This document shows positions 17,727-24,730 of a DNA stretch of 42,582 bases, piece by piece. How positions within the stretch are numbered: the first letter of the stretch is position 1; every line of letters begins with the position of its first letter. The DNA is taken from positions 1-42,582 of IMG/VR virus record IMGVR_UViG_3300044642_000699; one strand, 5' to 3'. The position numbers and the translations under genes were made by a program. The DNA comes from a virus. The notes below the pieces were generated by a model. That model was not told the origin of the DNA, did not search any database, and worked only from the letters and a program-made list of their open reading frames with translations.

Positions 17727-18281
17727 TTAAATTCTATTTTCTTTAAGAATCGGGTTGTAGACCTTTGATGTTGCTGTTACTGGCTTTTTGTAGCCGTAGC
17801 GTACAAGGCGGAAACGCAATGCACCATGAGTTACGCCAAGACGTTTTGCTAGACGATATAGGGTCACGCCTTCTACAGTGTGGGCATAGTTGAGCAGCTT
17901 GGTATACTCCTCGGCTTCCTCTCGGTAAGCTTTTCCATTTGATCGCACCAGCTGGGCATAGGGCTGAAGCTCTAGTAGACGCTTTAGCGTAGCTGGGGTT
18001 GGCTCGATGTATACCGGCTTAGAACGCTCCGGTCTTAGAGGTGGCTCTGGAATTTCGAATGGGATCGGCATATAGCCAGTCACTGGTTCAGAAGTATATA
18101 TCTGGCGAACTCGCTCGCGGGTAATCCCGCAGGCAGTAGCTACTGCTTCATAGGTCCAATGCTTGTAACACAACTCTCGGATTAAGTAGTCTCGAGTAGG
18201 GGCGTCTGTCGTAGCCTTAAAAAAGTCAGCTATGTGCTTCGGGACTTGCTGGTTTTTCTTTACGTATTTTGTATTCGTCAT
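17727..18281 (-). CDS. two-domain helix-turn-helix protein, possible small terminase subunit
   Basis: I take ATG 18281 (184 residues), with AAGGATAAGG upstream. A TTG at 18320 would add 13 residues but has a poor ribosome binding site and overlaps the previous gene. The first HTH, about residues 40-70, looks like sigma region 4 (ATACGITRERVRQIY). A second HTH is at the C-terminus (LYRLAKRLGVTHGALRFRL). The same layout occurs in the protein at 20485-21003. Two DNA-binding domains just upstream of TerL fit a small terminase subunit; a late regulator is the alternative. Confidence 0.72.
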   Translation of the reverse strand: MTNTKYVKKNQQVPKHIADFFKATTDAPTRDYLIRELCYKHWTYEAVATACGITRERVRQIYTSEPVTGYMPIPFEIPEPPLRPERSKPVYIEPTPATLKRLLELQPYAQLVRSNGKAYREEAEEYTKLLNYAHTVEGVTLYRLAKRLGVTHGALRFRLVRYGYKKPVTATSKVYNPILKENRI

Positions 18282-18294
18282 TGTGGTCAATACC

Positions 18295-18582
18295 TTATCC
18301 TTTTTTTCTTCCTCTTGCAACCTCTAGGGGTACATTTTGGATTGTTATTTTGTAAGTCTGCTCATCCTCAAAGCGAGGGACTCCGGTAACCCTAACGTCT
18401 GTTACATTGATCATCGATTCTATAATATTTACCATTTTTTCGATTTCTGATGTTGGCGCTGTGGGCGGGCACAATAGCTCTACTTCGCAGTCGAGCATAT
18501 CAAAAACGCCGCTCTGCGGTAAAGCGTCTCTCAAATCATCTGACCCGAACACAGTCAGAGTTTTAGTGTGGTTGGGGCTCAC
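18295..18582 (-). CDS. hypothetical protein
   Basis: This 95-residue protein starts at GTG 18582, which overlaps the upstream TGA as GTGA, with GAGGAC before it. A central helix (SEIEKMVNIIESMINV) lies between beta segments, and the C-terminus is basic (VARGRKKG). No family is recognised. Confidence 0.65.
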   Translation of the reverse strand: MSPNHTKTLTVFGSDDLRDALPQSGVFDMLDCEVELLCPPTAPTSEIEKMVNIIESMINVTDVRVTGVPRFEDEQTYKITIQNVPLEVARGRKKG

Positions 18583-18749
18583 TTAGTCCTCGTATCTCTA
18601 AAGTTTTCTTCTCTTGGCGGATAGTCGTCGTGTAGATCTTTAATCGAAGCCGCACCCATAAATATTAGAAATCCTAGAAAAAACCAAAGGAATACCCCTA
18701 AGACCATAAGTCCTAAGACGATAAGTATGATTACAGTAAGGGCGTCCAT
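18579..18749 (-). CDS. small single-span membrane protein
   Basis: This 56-residue frame starts at ATG 18749. A long hydrophobic segment covers residues 5-33, followed by a charged tail ending ENFRDTRTK. Its stop overlaps the GTG of the next gene, arguing for a real coupled gene. It belongs to a run of four small membrane proteins at the head of the late operon. A holin-like or inner-membrane role is possible. Confidence 0.62.
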   Translation of the reverse strand: MDALTVIILIVLGLMVLGVFLWFFLGFLIFMGAASIKDLHDDYPPREENFRDTRTK

Positions 18750-18753
18750 TATT

Positions 18754-18918
18754 TTAATCTTTCTCGGACAGCTTAGCTAGGGCGATTGCAGCTAGTGCAA
18801 GCGTTGGACCTGTAAGCGGTGGGTTAGTTGTGTAGGTAATGATAACCGCAGCTATTGCTGCAAGCAGGGCAATTACCGCGAGCCAGTTGATTTCTCGTAG
18901 CGCTAGTAATAGACGCAT
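18754..18918 (-). CDS. small membrane protein
   Basis: This 54-residue frame starts at ATG 18918 directly after the previous stop (TAAATG). It has two short hydrophobic stretches, residues 12-29 and 35-49, split by TTNPPLTGP. The hairpin topology would suit a small holin or membrane accessory protein, but no family was recognised. Confidence 0.62.
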   Translation of the reverse strand: MRLLLALREINWLAVIALLAAIAAVIITYTTNPPLTGPTLALAAIALAKLSEKD

Positions 18919-19095
18919 TTAGTATTCATCTTTCTTATCTGATGGTGGAAATACAACACCTAAGAGTGGAGCCGGGTCTTGTTTTAGAAAACGCGCCCGT
19001 CTCCATCTTCTGTAGATTCTTTTAGCTACCGGGTAGTAGAGAATAGCAATTACTGCTAGAAGTACTACCCAAGCGAGAGTGTTGTCTAAGTTCAT
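18919..19095 (-). CDS. small membrane-anchored basic protein
   Basis: This 58-residue frame starts at ATG 19095. A single membrane segment (residues 7-22) is followed by a strongly basic stretch (KRIYRRWRRARF), which by the positive-inside rule would lie in the cytoplasm. It ends immediately before the next ATG. The function is unknown. Confidence 0.62.
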   Translation of the reverse strand: MNLDNTLAWVVLLAVIAILYYPVAKRIYRRWRRARFLKQDPAPLLGVVFPPSDKKDEY

Positions 19096-19137
19096 GGCTT
19101 TATACTATCACAATCTAGTCGTATGCGCAAGGCAGGA

Positions 19138-19395
19138 CTATTTTGTAGTTTTCTGCTTAGGCGTACGAGGCTTTAACTTAAGTTTAAGAAAGTTTGGCTT
19201 CTCGCCGTACTTAACCCATTCGTAGACAAAAATACATGCCGCAATCAAAAAACCTAGCGACTCTGACTGAATAATGTAGTAGGGGGTTGGATCAATCAGG
19301 TATGTGTCCCACGGGAATGTGTAGGCAACTACCGGGAACGCAATAATGTTTCCAAAAACAACTGCGATAACAATGCTTTTGTATATGTTCTTCAT
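19138..19395 (-). CDS. two-span membrane protein, first gene of the late operon
   Basis: This 85-residue protein starts at ATG 19395. Hydrophobic segments lie at about residues 5-25 and 47-62, with a Lys-rich tail (LKLKPRTPKQKTTK). It is the first gene behind the promoter at 19433-19461. The topology would suit a holin, but the clearer holin candidate lies next to the lysin at 38.7 kb. Confidence 0.65.
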   Translation of the reverse strand: MKNIYKSIVIAVVFGNIIAFPVVAYTFPWDTYLIDPTPYYIIQSESLGFLIAACIFVYEWVKYGEKPNFLKLKLKPRTPKQKTTK

Positions 19396-19432
19396 TTTGT
19401 CTCTTTTCTCTATTTGGGTGATGCTTGACTAA

Positions 19433-19461
19433 ACACTAATGTATATGATTTTGTTTGTCAA
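19433..19461 (-). promoter_or_regulatory. probable late-operon promoter
   Basis: On the minus strand TTGACA (19461-19456) and TAGTGT (19438-19433) are 17 bases apart. It lies between the hairpin after the NlpC/P60 gene and the first small membrane-protein gene, so it could drive the whole head-gene block. Confidence 0.6.
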
Positions 19462-19481
19462 GTCAAATTTAAAGAGAAAAA

Positions 19482-19499
19482 CCCCTCCCGAAGGAGGGG
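19482..19499 (-). terminator. intrinsic terminator after the NlpC/P60 gene
   Basis: A perfect 7-bp GC stem (CCCCTCC with GGAGGGG) closes a CGAA/TTCG tetraloop and is followed on the minus strand by GTTTTTC. It separates the hydrolase gene from the late operon. Confidence 0.85.
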
Positions 19500-19512
19500 C
19501 CTCTCGTCCTAA

Positions 19513-20265
19513 CTAGTTGTTAGTTTCAATTAGTCGGGTGTAGATGACTTCACTATTCGAATTGTCTTTTGCCCATTCGCTGATAGAGATTATTTCGGCC
19601 CTATCTCCTGGCTTACCGCCAGCGTGGATCATCTCATCAGGACCAACGTAGATCCCAATATGGTAGGCGCTTGAGTAGTTTTTGTAATTGAAAGACACTA
19701 GGTCTCCAATTTTAGGTTCGGCTACAATCTCGCCCCAGTATCTTTGCCATGTGGCACTGTGATACAGGTCTATCCCAAGCTGGGCGTAGGTCCATTTTAC
19801 AAGACCCGAGCAGTCCCAGGCGCGGGGGCTTGACCCCTGAAAAACCCAAGGGGTGATGCCAATTTGTTTTTTAACCAAGACAAGAGCCTCGTTTAGGGCT
19901 TTGGTGTCAGAGGCGATTTTTTCTAGCCGAGCAATTTCTGCCTCTAGTTCTGCTTGCACTTTTTCAGCATCAGACATGAGAGCTTCTTTTGCAGCTTTTT
20001 CCTGGGCCATCCAGTCGTACGACCCAATGATCGGTGCGCTTGACTTTAGGACAGGGCCCGCAGCAATCTCGGGTGATACAGCAGGGCCGGAAACAATTTC
20101 TACCTTTTGTACAGGAGAATCAATTATTTCAGCCGGTTTTGTTACTTGTGTTACTAATGTTTGTTCTGACGCAGCGGTGGTGGACTCTAACATCTGTCCG
20201 AACGCTGCGGTGGAGCCAGTCATTACTAGTGCTATCGCACTTATTGAAATGAACCTCTTATGCAT
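19513..20265 (-). CDS. secreted NlpC/P60 peptidoglycan hydrolase
   Basis: This 250-residue protein starts at ATG 20265. It has a signal peptide (basic MHKR, hydrophobic ISISAIALVMTGSTAAFG, likely cleaved near residue 23) and a Val/Pro-rich spacer. A helical coiled-coil-like segment (85-130) precedes the C-terminal NlpC/P60 domain. Cys152 in WDCSGLVKWTY, His202 in AYHIGIYVG and His214 in MIHAG form the expected triad. This resembles actinobacterial RipA-type enzymes that cut peptidoglycan stem peptides. It has its own promoter and terminator, so expression outside the late operon is likely. It could help lysis, release or exclusion of competitors. Confidence 0.88.
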   Translation of the reverse strand: MHKRFISISAIALVMTGSTAAFGQMLESTTAASEQTLVTQVTKPAEIIDSPVQKVEIVSGPAVSPEIAAGPVLKSSAPIIGSYDWMAQEKAAKEALMSDAEKVQAELEAEIARLEKIASDTKALNEALVLVKKQIGITPWVFQGSSPRAWDCSGLVKWTYAQLGIDLYHSATWQRYWGEIVAEPKIGDLVSFNYKNYSSAYHIGIYVGPDEMIHAGGKPGDRAEIISISEWAKDNSNSEVIYTRLIETNN

Positions 20266-20448
20266 TTAGCGACCTACCTTTCAGAAGTGAATACTTTAGT
20301 ACTCGGTCGTTTAGTGTTCTATTTGGTTTTCTTTCCATATTCAGTTGTGGGTTGCACTCTAACACAAAATGTCCAGAGATGCCAAAAAGCACATCCTTCC
20401 TTTTATTGAAAGAACGTGCTCTCCGGTTAATATTTTACCACGTCAAAA

Positions 20449-20477
20449 ACCCTATTGTGTCGGATTTAGGATGTCAA
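20449..20477 (-). promoter_or_regulatory. promoter of the NlpC/P60 gene
   Basis: TTGACA (20477-20472) and TAGGGT (20454-20449) are 17 bases apart on the minus strand. The mRNA leader would be about 175 bases long. I looked for known riboswitch elements in it and found none. Confidence 0.5.
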
Positions 20478-20484
20478 ATCGAGA

Positions 20485-21003
20485 TTAAAGCTTAATTCTC
20501 TTGTACATAGCGCGGTATGTTACTCCTGCTGCCTCGGCTAATTCCCTTATTCCTACGCCATTTTCGTGCAATTTGGCGCAAATATCAGTCAATCTGCGGT
20601 TTGCTACGGCCGCAGAGCTAGTTTGGGCCATTTTGGCCCTGTAGGAGCGTGCTAGGGGCGCTAAGGACCTAATCTCGTCAAAAGTGTCCTCAGGGATACC
20701 TGGAGATGTAGGGCGGCGTTTCTGATACCCATCGGCTGCTGTTTTATGTACAGGAGATGGGAGGGTAGGGGCGTCTACTGCTTCTTGGGCCCCAAGCTCA
20801 GCAGACTTAACTACCCAGCTGCGAACCGTGGATCTAGGGCGTCTAGGGGATAGGCATTCCCCGATGGCTTGAAGCGCCCACCCTGCGTTATACAGTGCGT
20901 TGACTCTCGGGATAAGGGCGTTTATTGTAAGCGAGTTTAGGTACTCAACTTCGGCTGGGGGTAGCGGCTGACTTCGCGCTGTTCTACGGGGCATAAGGTA
21001 CAT
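20485..21003 (-). CDS. two-domain helix-turn-helix protein
   Basis: This 172-residue protein can start at ATG 21003 or 20994; neither has a good ribosome binding site. TACATA ends ten bases before the first ATG, so a leaderless transcript is possible. The N-terminal HTH is around residues 35-65 (WALQAIGECLSPRRPRSTVRSW) and a C-terminal HTH covers the last 25 residues (IRELAEAAGVTYRAMYKRI). A helical linker with LAPLARSYRAKMA corresponds to LQPYAQLVRSNGKAY in the protein at 17727-18281. It faces the gene-free segment at 21.0-21.7 kb, so it may bind there. Confidence 0.72.
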   Translation of the reverse strand: MYLMPRRTARSQPLPPAEVEYLNSLTINALIPRVNALYNAGWALQAIGECLSPRRPRSTVRSWVVKSAELGAQEAVDAPTLPSPVHKTAADGYQKRRPTSPGIPEDTFDEIRSLAPLARSYRAKMAQTSSAAVANRRLTDICAKLHENGVGIRELAEAAGVTYRAMYKRIKL

Positions 21004-21745
21004 TTTAGCACTATGTAGATATCGGGCTATTGGACGAATTTTTTTGAAAAATTTTTTCCGGATTTTTTGTCGTTTTGGGGCAGGGGGTAATTGCGTTTTT
21101 TAAAAAGAGGGGGGTGTCCGTAACGGAAGAATTAGTACCTTAGCGTCTACTGCTTTTGACGGGTGAGAGGGTAGCCGTATGAAATTGAAGGACTTCAAAA
21201 TTGTTTCCTAAAAGTGAAGGGGTCTTCCAAAAACAATTCTTGTTGAATACGCCATACAAAATTGTTCTTTATAAAAATTAGTCCTTGCTTCAAGCTAGAA
21301 AAATAAAAATTACTATCTATTGTCAAGGATACTAGATTACTAAGAACTTTACAAGACAAGGTTGTCTTTCTTAGGGGGTCATGACTTTAGAATCTATGAC
21401 TACTACTCTGAGGGGGCGTCTAGCATTAGCTGTCCAAGTTGGGTGTCTTTCTAGTGAGGCTTACAGGGGGGCGTCTATGAGGGCTAGCTGAAAGAACTAG
21501 AAAAGACCTAAGTAAGTTTATTACTAACTATAAGTTTCTGAGGGGGGTATGCCCGCCCGCCCGCTAATTATTTTTGGCTTATTTCATGGGGGGGTCAACC
21601 TGATCTATCAAAAAACTAATTCAATAATTGTTTTTGCTATCCGCATGATCAAGCATTCATGAATCCAAACTATTCAACCGCATACCGCATAGCAAAGACC
21701 CCCCAACCGTATAGCTAGGGGGTCATTACTTACTGAGGTATCTAG
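21004..21745. other. 742-bp gene-free segment with repeated G-tracts; candidate origin or control region
   Basis: No frame of convincing length is present. The plus strand carries eight G-tracts of four to seven G (21109, 21219, 21374, 21412, 21466, 21542, 21588, 21718), several inside a GGGGGNGTC context. GGGGGCGTCTA occurs twice (21412-21422, 21467-21477). A bulged inverted repeat spans 21340-21374 (CTAAGA..AAGACAA, TTGTCTT TCTTAG). The sequence between is AT-rich, with AAAATTGTT repeated. Iterated motifs in AT-rich DNA suggest a replication origin or operator cluster, or a structured RNA; none is proven. Confidence 0.45.
21697..21724 (-). terminator. hairpin after the 79-residue gene
   Basis: GACCCCC and GGGGGTC form a 7-bp stem with a 14-base loop just after the stop of the gene at 21746, followed on the minus strand by TTTGCT. 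It is a plausible but weak intrinsic terminator. Confidence 0.55.
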
Positions 21746-21985
21746 TTAGTAAGTTGAATACGGCTTTCTAGGGAAGATTCGATTCGGTGTTTTGCCAGTC
21801 CTATTCTCATCTTTCCATTCCGTGTATAGCTCTGCCCAAGACTCTAATCCGCTTCTATTAGCTAGGTCTTGAATCTTGTTCAATAGGGCTTTCCTGCCCA
21901 TAGGGTGATAATAGGCGTGTTCTACAAATTGCTGATTACCGTTGTCATTACCAACTCTGCCATTAGTGATTACAAACTTAGCCAC
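21746..21985 (-). CDS. hypothetical small protein
   Basis: This 79-residue protein starts at GTG 21985, overlapping the previous stop, with GGGGGAG upstream. It is basic and aromatic (AYYHPMGRKALLNKIQDLANRSG, WKDENRTGKTPNRIFPRKP). No family is recognised. It is the last gene of the leftmost repeat-headed unit. Confidence 0.62.
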   Translation of the reverse strand: MAKFVITNGRVGNDNGNQQFVEHAYYHPMGRKALLNKIQDLANRSGLESWAELYTEWKDENRTGKTPNRIFPRKPYSTY

Positions 21986-22181
21986 GGTGAACTCCCCCTA
22001 GTAGCTTCTCAATTTCCTTAGCAACATTAGCCATCTGTTCTGAGCGTTGCTTCAAGAACTCAATAGCTGTTGCACAGTCCTGAGATACCCCGTATCCAGT
22101 TGGAATAAGGGTTGTAGTGTTTAGTGCCATAAGCGCAACAGTCAACTCTTGCGTTGACCTTGTATCTGAACTAATGTTCAT
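21978..22181 (-). CDS. hypothetical small protein
   Basis: This 67-residue protein starts at ATG 22181 behind GGAGAATC. The C-terminal half is a likely amphipathic helix (CATAIEFLKQRSEQMANVAKEIEKLL). It is the first gene behind the repeat copy at 22297. The function is unknown. Confidence 0.62.
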   Translation of the reverse strand: MNISSDTRSTQELTVALMALNTTTLIPTGYGVSQDCATAIEFLKQRSEQMANVAKEIEKLLGGVHRG

Positions 22182-22296
22182 GATTCTCCAAACTAATAAT
22201 TGTTGCCCAACTACTAACCAATTGGCTAGTAATCATTAGCATACTATTTGCCACAGACAAAAAGCCTAAGCCCGTGATACACCTGGAAGACTAATC

Positions 22297-22309
22297 AAAA
22301 AGTGGATAC
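22297..22309 (-). repeat. 13-bp promoter-associated repeat, copy 1
   Basis: This is an exact GTATCCACTTTTT on the minus strand, followed by GA. It heads the unit 22181-21746. Downstream lies a possible -35 TTGTCT and a TATGCTAATGAT -10 region. Confidence 0.85.
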
Positions 22310-22347
22310 AGCCCGCGAGTCGCCGTAAAACTTTTTGGCAAAAGAAA

Positions 22348-22372
22348 AGCCCCCAACCTTTCGGCGGGGGCT
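22348..22372 (-). terminator. intrinsic terminator
   Basis: A 7-bp stem (AGCCCCC with GGGGGCT) is followed on the minus strand by TTTCTTTT, just after the stop of the gene at 22385. Confidence 0.85.
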
Positions 22373-22384
22373 TCTCTCTCCCTT

Positions 22385-22726
22385 TTACTTGAACAAGGAA
22401 ACTATTACTGAGTAAACAGTTGGCTTCTGGCAAGCCTCAAACGCTTCAGGAAACTCTAGGGCTAACTTCTCTGAGTCAATACCCTTACGGCTTCTCCAGT
22501 CAATTCTTGCGAACTCTATGGCATTGTGAGTAAGGGTTGAAAAGCGTGAGGTCTTTGCTTCTTTGTCAACCTCAAAAGCCTTTTCAATTTCAGCGGTGAG
22601 AGCCAACTTTAGTTTTTCCAGTCTGGCAATTTCTGCCCTAACCTCAGTCAATTCCCGAACTTGTCCTAGAACAACTTTTGTTGCCTTGGTTGCGGTTGTT
22701 GTTGCGGTTGTTGTTGATGTTGTCAA
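22385..22726 (-). CDS. hypothetical protein, paralogue of the protein at 30121
   Basis: This 113-residue protein starts at TTG 22726 behind AAAGGGGAA. A Thr-rich start is followed by a coiled-coil segment (LTEVRAEIARLEKLKLALTAEIEKAF) and a small domain with LTHNAIEFARI and LEFPEAFEACQK. The protein at 30121-30471 has the same order (coiled coil, LVHNSIEVARI, ENYPEAYQASLR), so they are paralogues. I have seen similar segments next to phage recombination nucleases, but no function can be assigned. Confidence 0.72.
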   Translation of the reverse strand: MTTSTTTATTTATKATKVVLGQVRELTEVRAEIARLEKLKLALTAEIEKAFEVDKEAKTSRFSTLTHNAIEFARIDWRSRKGIDSEKLALEFPEAFEACQKPTVYSVIVSLFK

Positions 22727-22847
22727 CTTATTCCCCTTTGTTAGGTGTTGCTTTTGTTGCTTGGATTATCATCTTTTGATGATGTAATCATCATAGCATA
22801 CTAATCCGATAAAACAAGCAATTCCGCAAAAGTTTTTTCAACAGGTC

Positions 22848-22860
22848 AAAAAGTGGATAC
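22848..22860 (-). repeat. 13-bp promoter-associated repeat, copy 2
   Basis: This is an exact GTATCCACTTTTT followed by GA. It heads the gene 22726-22385; TTGTTT and TATGAT are 16 bases apart downstream. Confidence 0.88.
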
Positions 22861-22880
22861 ACGCCTTCAGCTAGCAAAAA

Positions 22881-22906
22881 ACCCCCCGCCAATTACGGCA
22901 GGGGGT
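22881..22906 (-). terminator. intrinsic terminator after the subtilisin-like gene
   Basis: ACCCCC..GCC pairs with GGC..GGGGGT around one mismatch, and the minus strand continues into TTTTTTGC. Confidence 0.8.
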
Positions 22907-22919
22907 CTTTGCTTATTGC

Positions 22920-23858
22920 TTACTTGTTTAGAAAGGCGGTGTTGAGTAGAACATTGCCTCTAACGCTCTTAGCGTCAGCAACAGCTCCACTCAAACCATT
23001 TCTTGTAATCTCCCAAACAGTCGCGGGGGCGTCTGCCTTAGGGTTGCTTGAAAGATACAAGGCTATTGCTCCAGCAACATGAGGCGCGGAAAAAGATGTT
23101 CCGCTTCTTGTTGAGGGCAAACCATTTGTTCCCTCGGTAGTAATCAAACCACCAGGGGCGTACATAGAAACACACTCGCCAAAGTTAGAAGTATTTGTTC
23201 TTTGGTCGTTCATGTTTATAGACCCAACGGTAAGGGCGTATGTTGCTCCCGCGGGGCTTAGACGACAAGCGTCTATGTTTTGATTACCAGCGGAAACTAC
23301 TGAAACTATACCAATCCCGTAGAGTTTTGTAATCGCGTCATCAACCAACTTAGTCTTACCAACCGCGATACTTAGATTCACAACGGCAGGGGTACCGCGC
23401 GGGTGATTCTTGATTATCCAGTCAATTCCCTTGACAATGTTGGCAGGAACTATTCCACCTTTACAGTCCGCAACGCGAACTGGCACAATGGTTGCGCTCT
23501 TAGCTACTCCATAAGTCGCGCTAGCAATGATTCCAGCTACGGCTGTTCCATGACCATTACAGTCAAGATTAGCCTGATGTGGCGTTCTAAGTCCCGCGAG
23601 AGTGTCAAACCCTGTAAGAACTCTCCCGCCGAAACCAGGTAGCGTTCCAAGAACTCCCGTGTCTAAAACATACACGCGAACTCCAGCGCCAGCGCTGTCG
23701 GGGTATTTGTAGCTTCTATCTAGTGTTGCTGTTCCCGCTGTTTGGTCTACTCTATCTAGACCCCAAGAACTAACTTCACCTTGAACTCCAGCGCTAGCGG
23801 GGGTAGTCCCAACGGCAAGCAATGCCACCGCGAGCGCGATACTAATTTGTCTTTTCAT
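22920..23858 (-). CDS. secreted subtilisin-like serine protease (S8, proteinase K-like)
   Basis: I take ATG 23858 (312 residues, behind GAAAGAGAAAA), because the longer frame to 23930 would translate the promoter. A signal peptide is clear (MKRQ, hydrophobic core, PASAG near residue 24). The catalytic triad is Asp66 (VYVLDTGV), His103 (DCNGHGTAVAG) and Ser255 (RSGTSFSAPHVAGA), with oxyanion Asn192 (SAGNQN). WGLDRVDQ at 32 is the start of the mature domain in proteinase K relatives. There is no room for the usual I9 propeptide, which normally assists folding. It forms a one-gene unit with its own promoter and terminator. It probably acts outside the cytoplasm. Confidence 0.93.
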   Translation of the reverse strand: MKRQISIALAVALLAVGTTPASAGVQGEVSSWGLDRVDQTAGTATLDRSYKYPDSAGAGVRVYVLDTGVLGTLPGFGGRVLTGFDTLAGLRTPHQANLDCNGHGTAVAGIIASATYGVAKSATIVPVRVADCKGGIVPANIVKGIDWIIKNHPRGTPAVVNLSIAVGKTKLVDDAITKLYGIGIVSVVSAGNQNIDACRLSPAGATYALTVGSINMNDQRTNTSNFGECVSMYAPGGLITTEGTNGLPSTRSGTSFSAPHVAGAIALYLSSNPKADAPATVWEITRNGLSGAVADAKSVRGNVLLNTAFLNK

Positions 23859-23944
23859 TTTTCTCTTTCTACTAAGTGTTGCTATAAGCCAAATCAAGAT
23901 AACACAAACGCAAGAAAAAAGCAACCGCAACTAAGAGAGGCATC

Positions 23945-23957
23945 AAAAAGTGGATAC
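23945..23957 (-). repeat. 13-bp promoter-associated repeat, copy 3
   Basis: This is an exact GTATCCACTTTTT followed by GA. It heads the protease gene; TTGCTT and TATCTT with 17-base spacing begin 20 bases further on. Confidence 0.9.
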
Positions 23958-23993
23958 CAGTTGACGGCAGACTTTTTACGGAAGATAAAAAGA

Positions 23994-24015
23994 AACCCCG
24001 CGCAAAGGCGGGGTT
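23994..24015 (-). terminator. intrinsic terminator
   Basis: A perfect 8-bp stem (AACCCCGC with GCGGGGTT) and a TTCTTTTT tail on the minus strand follow the stop of the gene at 24031. Confidence 0.9.
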
Positions 24016-24030
24016 GCTTTAGTTTTTTAT

Positions 24031-24381
24031 TTAGACTTGTTCAACAGAACTTAGGAACTTTTCACAAATCCTTTTTAGAACATCTAACTCTGTCGCGCTG
24101 TCTAGGCTTGTTGTTTCGCCATCTTCATCTGGCGCGCCAGTTATGATAATGTTTCCCATTATCGGTGAAGAGTAAAACAGAAAGGCGACAGGATTCATTT
24201 CCAAATCGTTTCTAAGTAGTCCTTCTTCATTCACCCACATTGTCAAATACCTAGAGCCGAACTCAAAATCAACGGGTTGAATTAGACCATCAACCGCGTC
24301 TTGTAGTTTCTTCAATTCGTCCGTGGCTATGTCAATTTCAGTTGCTACGCCATCTGGCGTTATCTTTAGAGCTAATTTCAT
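24031..24381 (-). CDS. hypothetical protein
   Basis: This 116-residue protein starts at ATG 24381 behind AGGAAGG. An N-terminal beta-helix segment (MKLALKITPDGVATEIDIATDELKKLQDAVDGLI) is followed by FGSRYLTMWVNEEGLLRNDLEMNPVAFLF. This has the look of a small phage DUF with a conserved WVNEEG core (a DUF3846-like resemblance, tentative). It is the second gene of its unit. Confidence 0.68.
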   Translation of the reverse strand: MKLALKITPDGVATEIDIATDELKKLQDAVDGLIQPVDFEFGSRYLTMWVNEEGLLRNDLEMNPVAFLFYSSPIMGNIIITGAPDEDGETTSLDSATELDVLKRICEKFLSSVEQV

Positions 24382-24392
24382 TTTCTACCTTC

Positions 24393-24560
24393 CTAGTAGT
24401 TTTCTTCTACCCAATCTAGAACCTGCTCTAGACTGTCGGCACTCTTTAGGACAGCAAGAAACTCTTCACTCTCCGTGAGTAAGTAAGCCGAAACTGTTGT
24501 TTCGCCTTCAACTAGAGATAAGACTTTTTTTGTTCCTAGCTCTGCAACTAACTTTCCCAT
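24393..24560 (-). CDS. hypothetical small protein
   Basis: This 55-residue frame starts at ATG 24560 and ends 11 bases before the next gene. It is acidic (SEEFLAVLKSADSLEQVLDWVEENY). I accept it because it fills the gap between repeat copy 4 and the gene at 24381 and its composition looks coding. Confidence 0.6.
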   Translation of the reverse strand: MGKLVAELGTKKVLSLVEGETTVSAYLLTESEEFLAVLKSADSLEQVLDWVEENY

Positions 24561-24636
24561 TTGATAACCTTTCTAATTGGTAGCTCTAACACTAGCATAA
24601 ATGCCCGACAAAACGGAAGCCGAAAAAACTTCCATC

Positions 24637-24649
24637 AAAAAGTGGATAC
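24637..24649 (-). repeat. 13-bp promoter-associated repeat, copy 4
   Basis: This is an exact GTATCCACTTTTT followed by GA. It heads the unit 24560-24031; TTCCGT and TAGTGT are 18 bases apart, with TTTTGTCGG between them. Confidence 0.88.
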
Positions 24650-24685
24650 CAGCTCTCGTCAGAAAAAAAAACAGAAAAAAGAAAA

Positions 24686-24730
24686 CCCCCGCACAAAGGC
24701 GAGGGCTTTCCGATAGTTGGGGGAACTATC
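24686..24730 (-). terminator. tandem hairpins ending the unit
   Basis: A perfect GATAGTT/AACTATC hairpin (24712-24730) covers the stop of the 48-residue gene. A second stem (CCC.CGC with GCG.GGG, 24686-24705) follows, with TTTTCTTTTTT on the minus strand. Confidence 0.7.

Noticed and set aside
20266-20448. A ydaO-type (c-di-AMP) riboswitch ahead of the NlpC/P60 gene
   Set aside because: Such riboswitches do precede actinobacterial wall hydrolase genes, but I could not find their conserved G-rich motifs in this leader.
23859-23930. An upstream extension of the subtilisin gene to 23930
   Set aside because: It would place the promoter in the coding region and bury the signal peptide behind a second hydrophobic segment. 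ATG 23858 has a ribosome binding site and a clean signal peptide.
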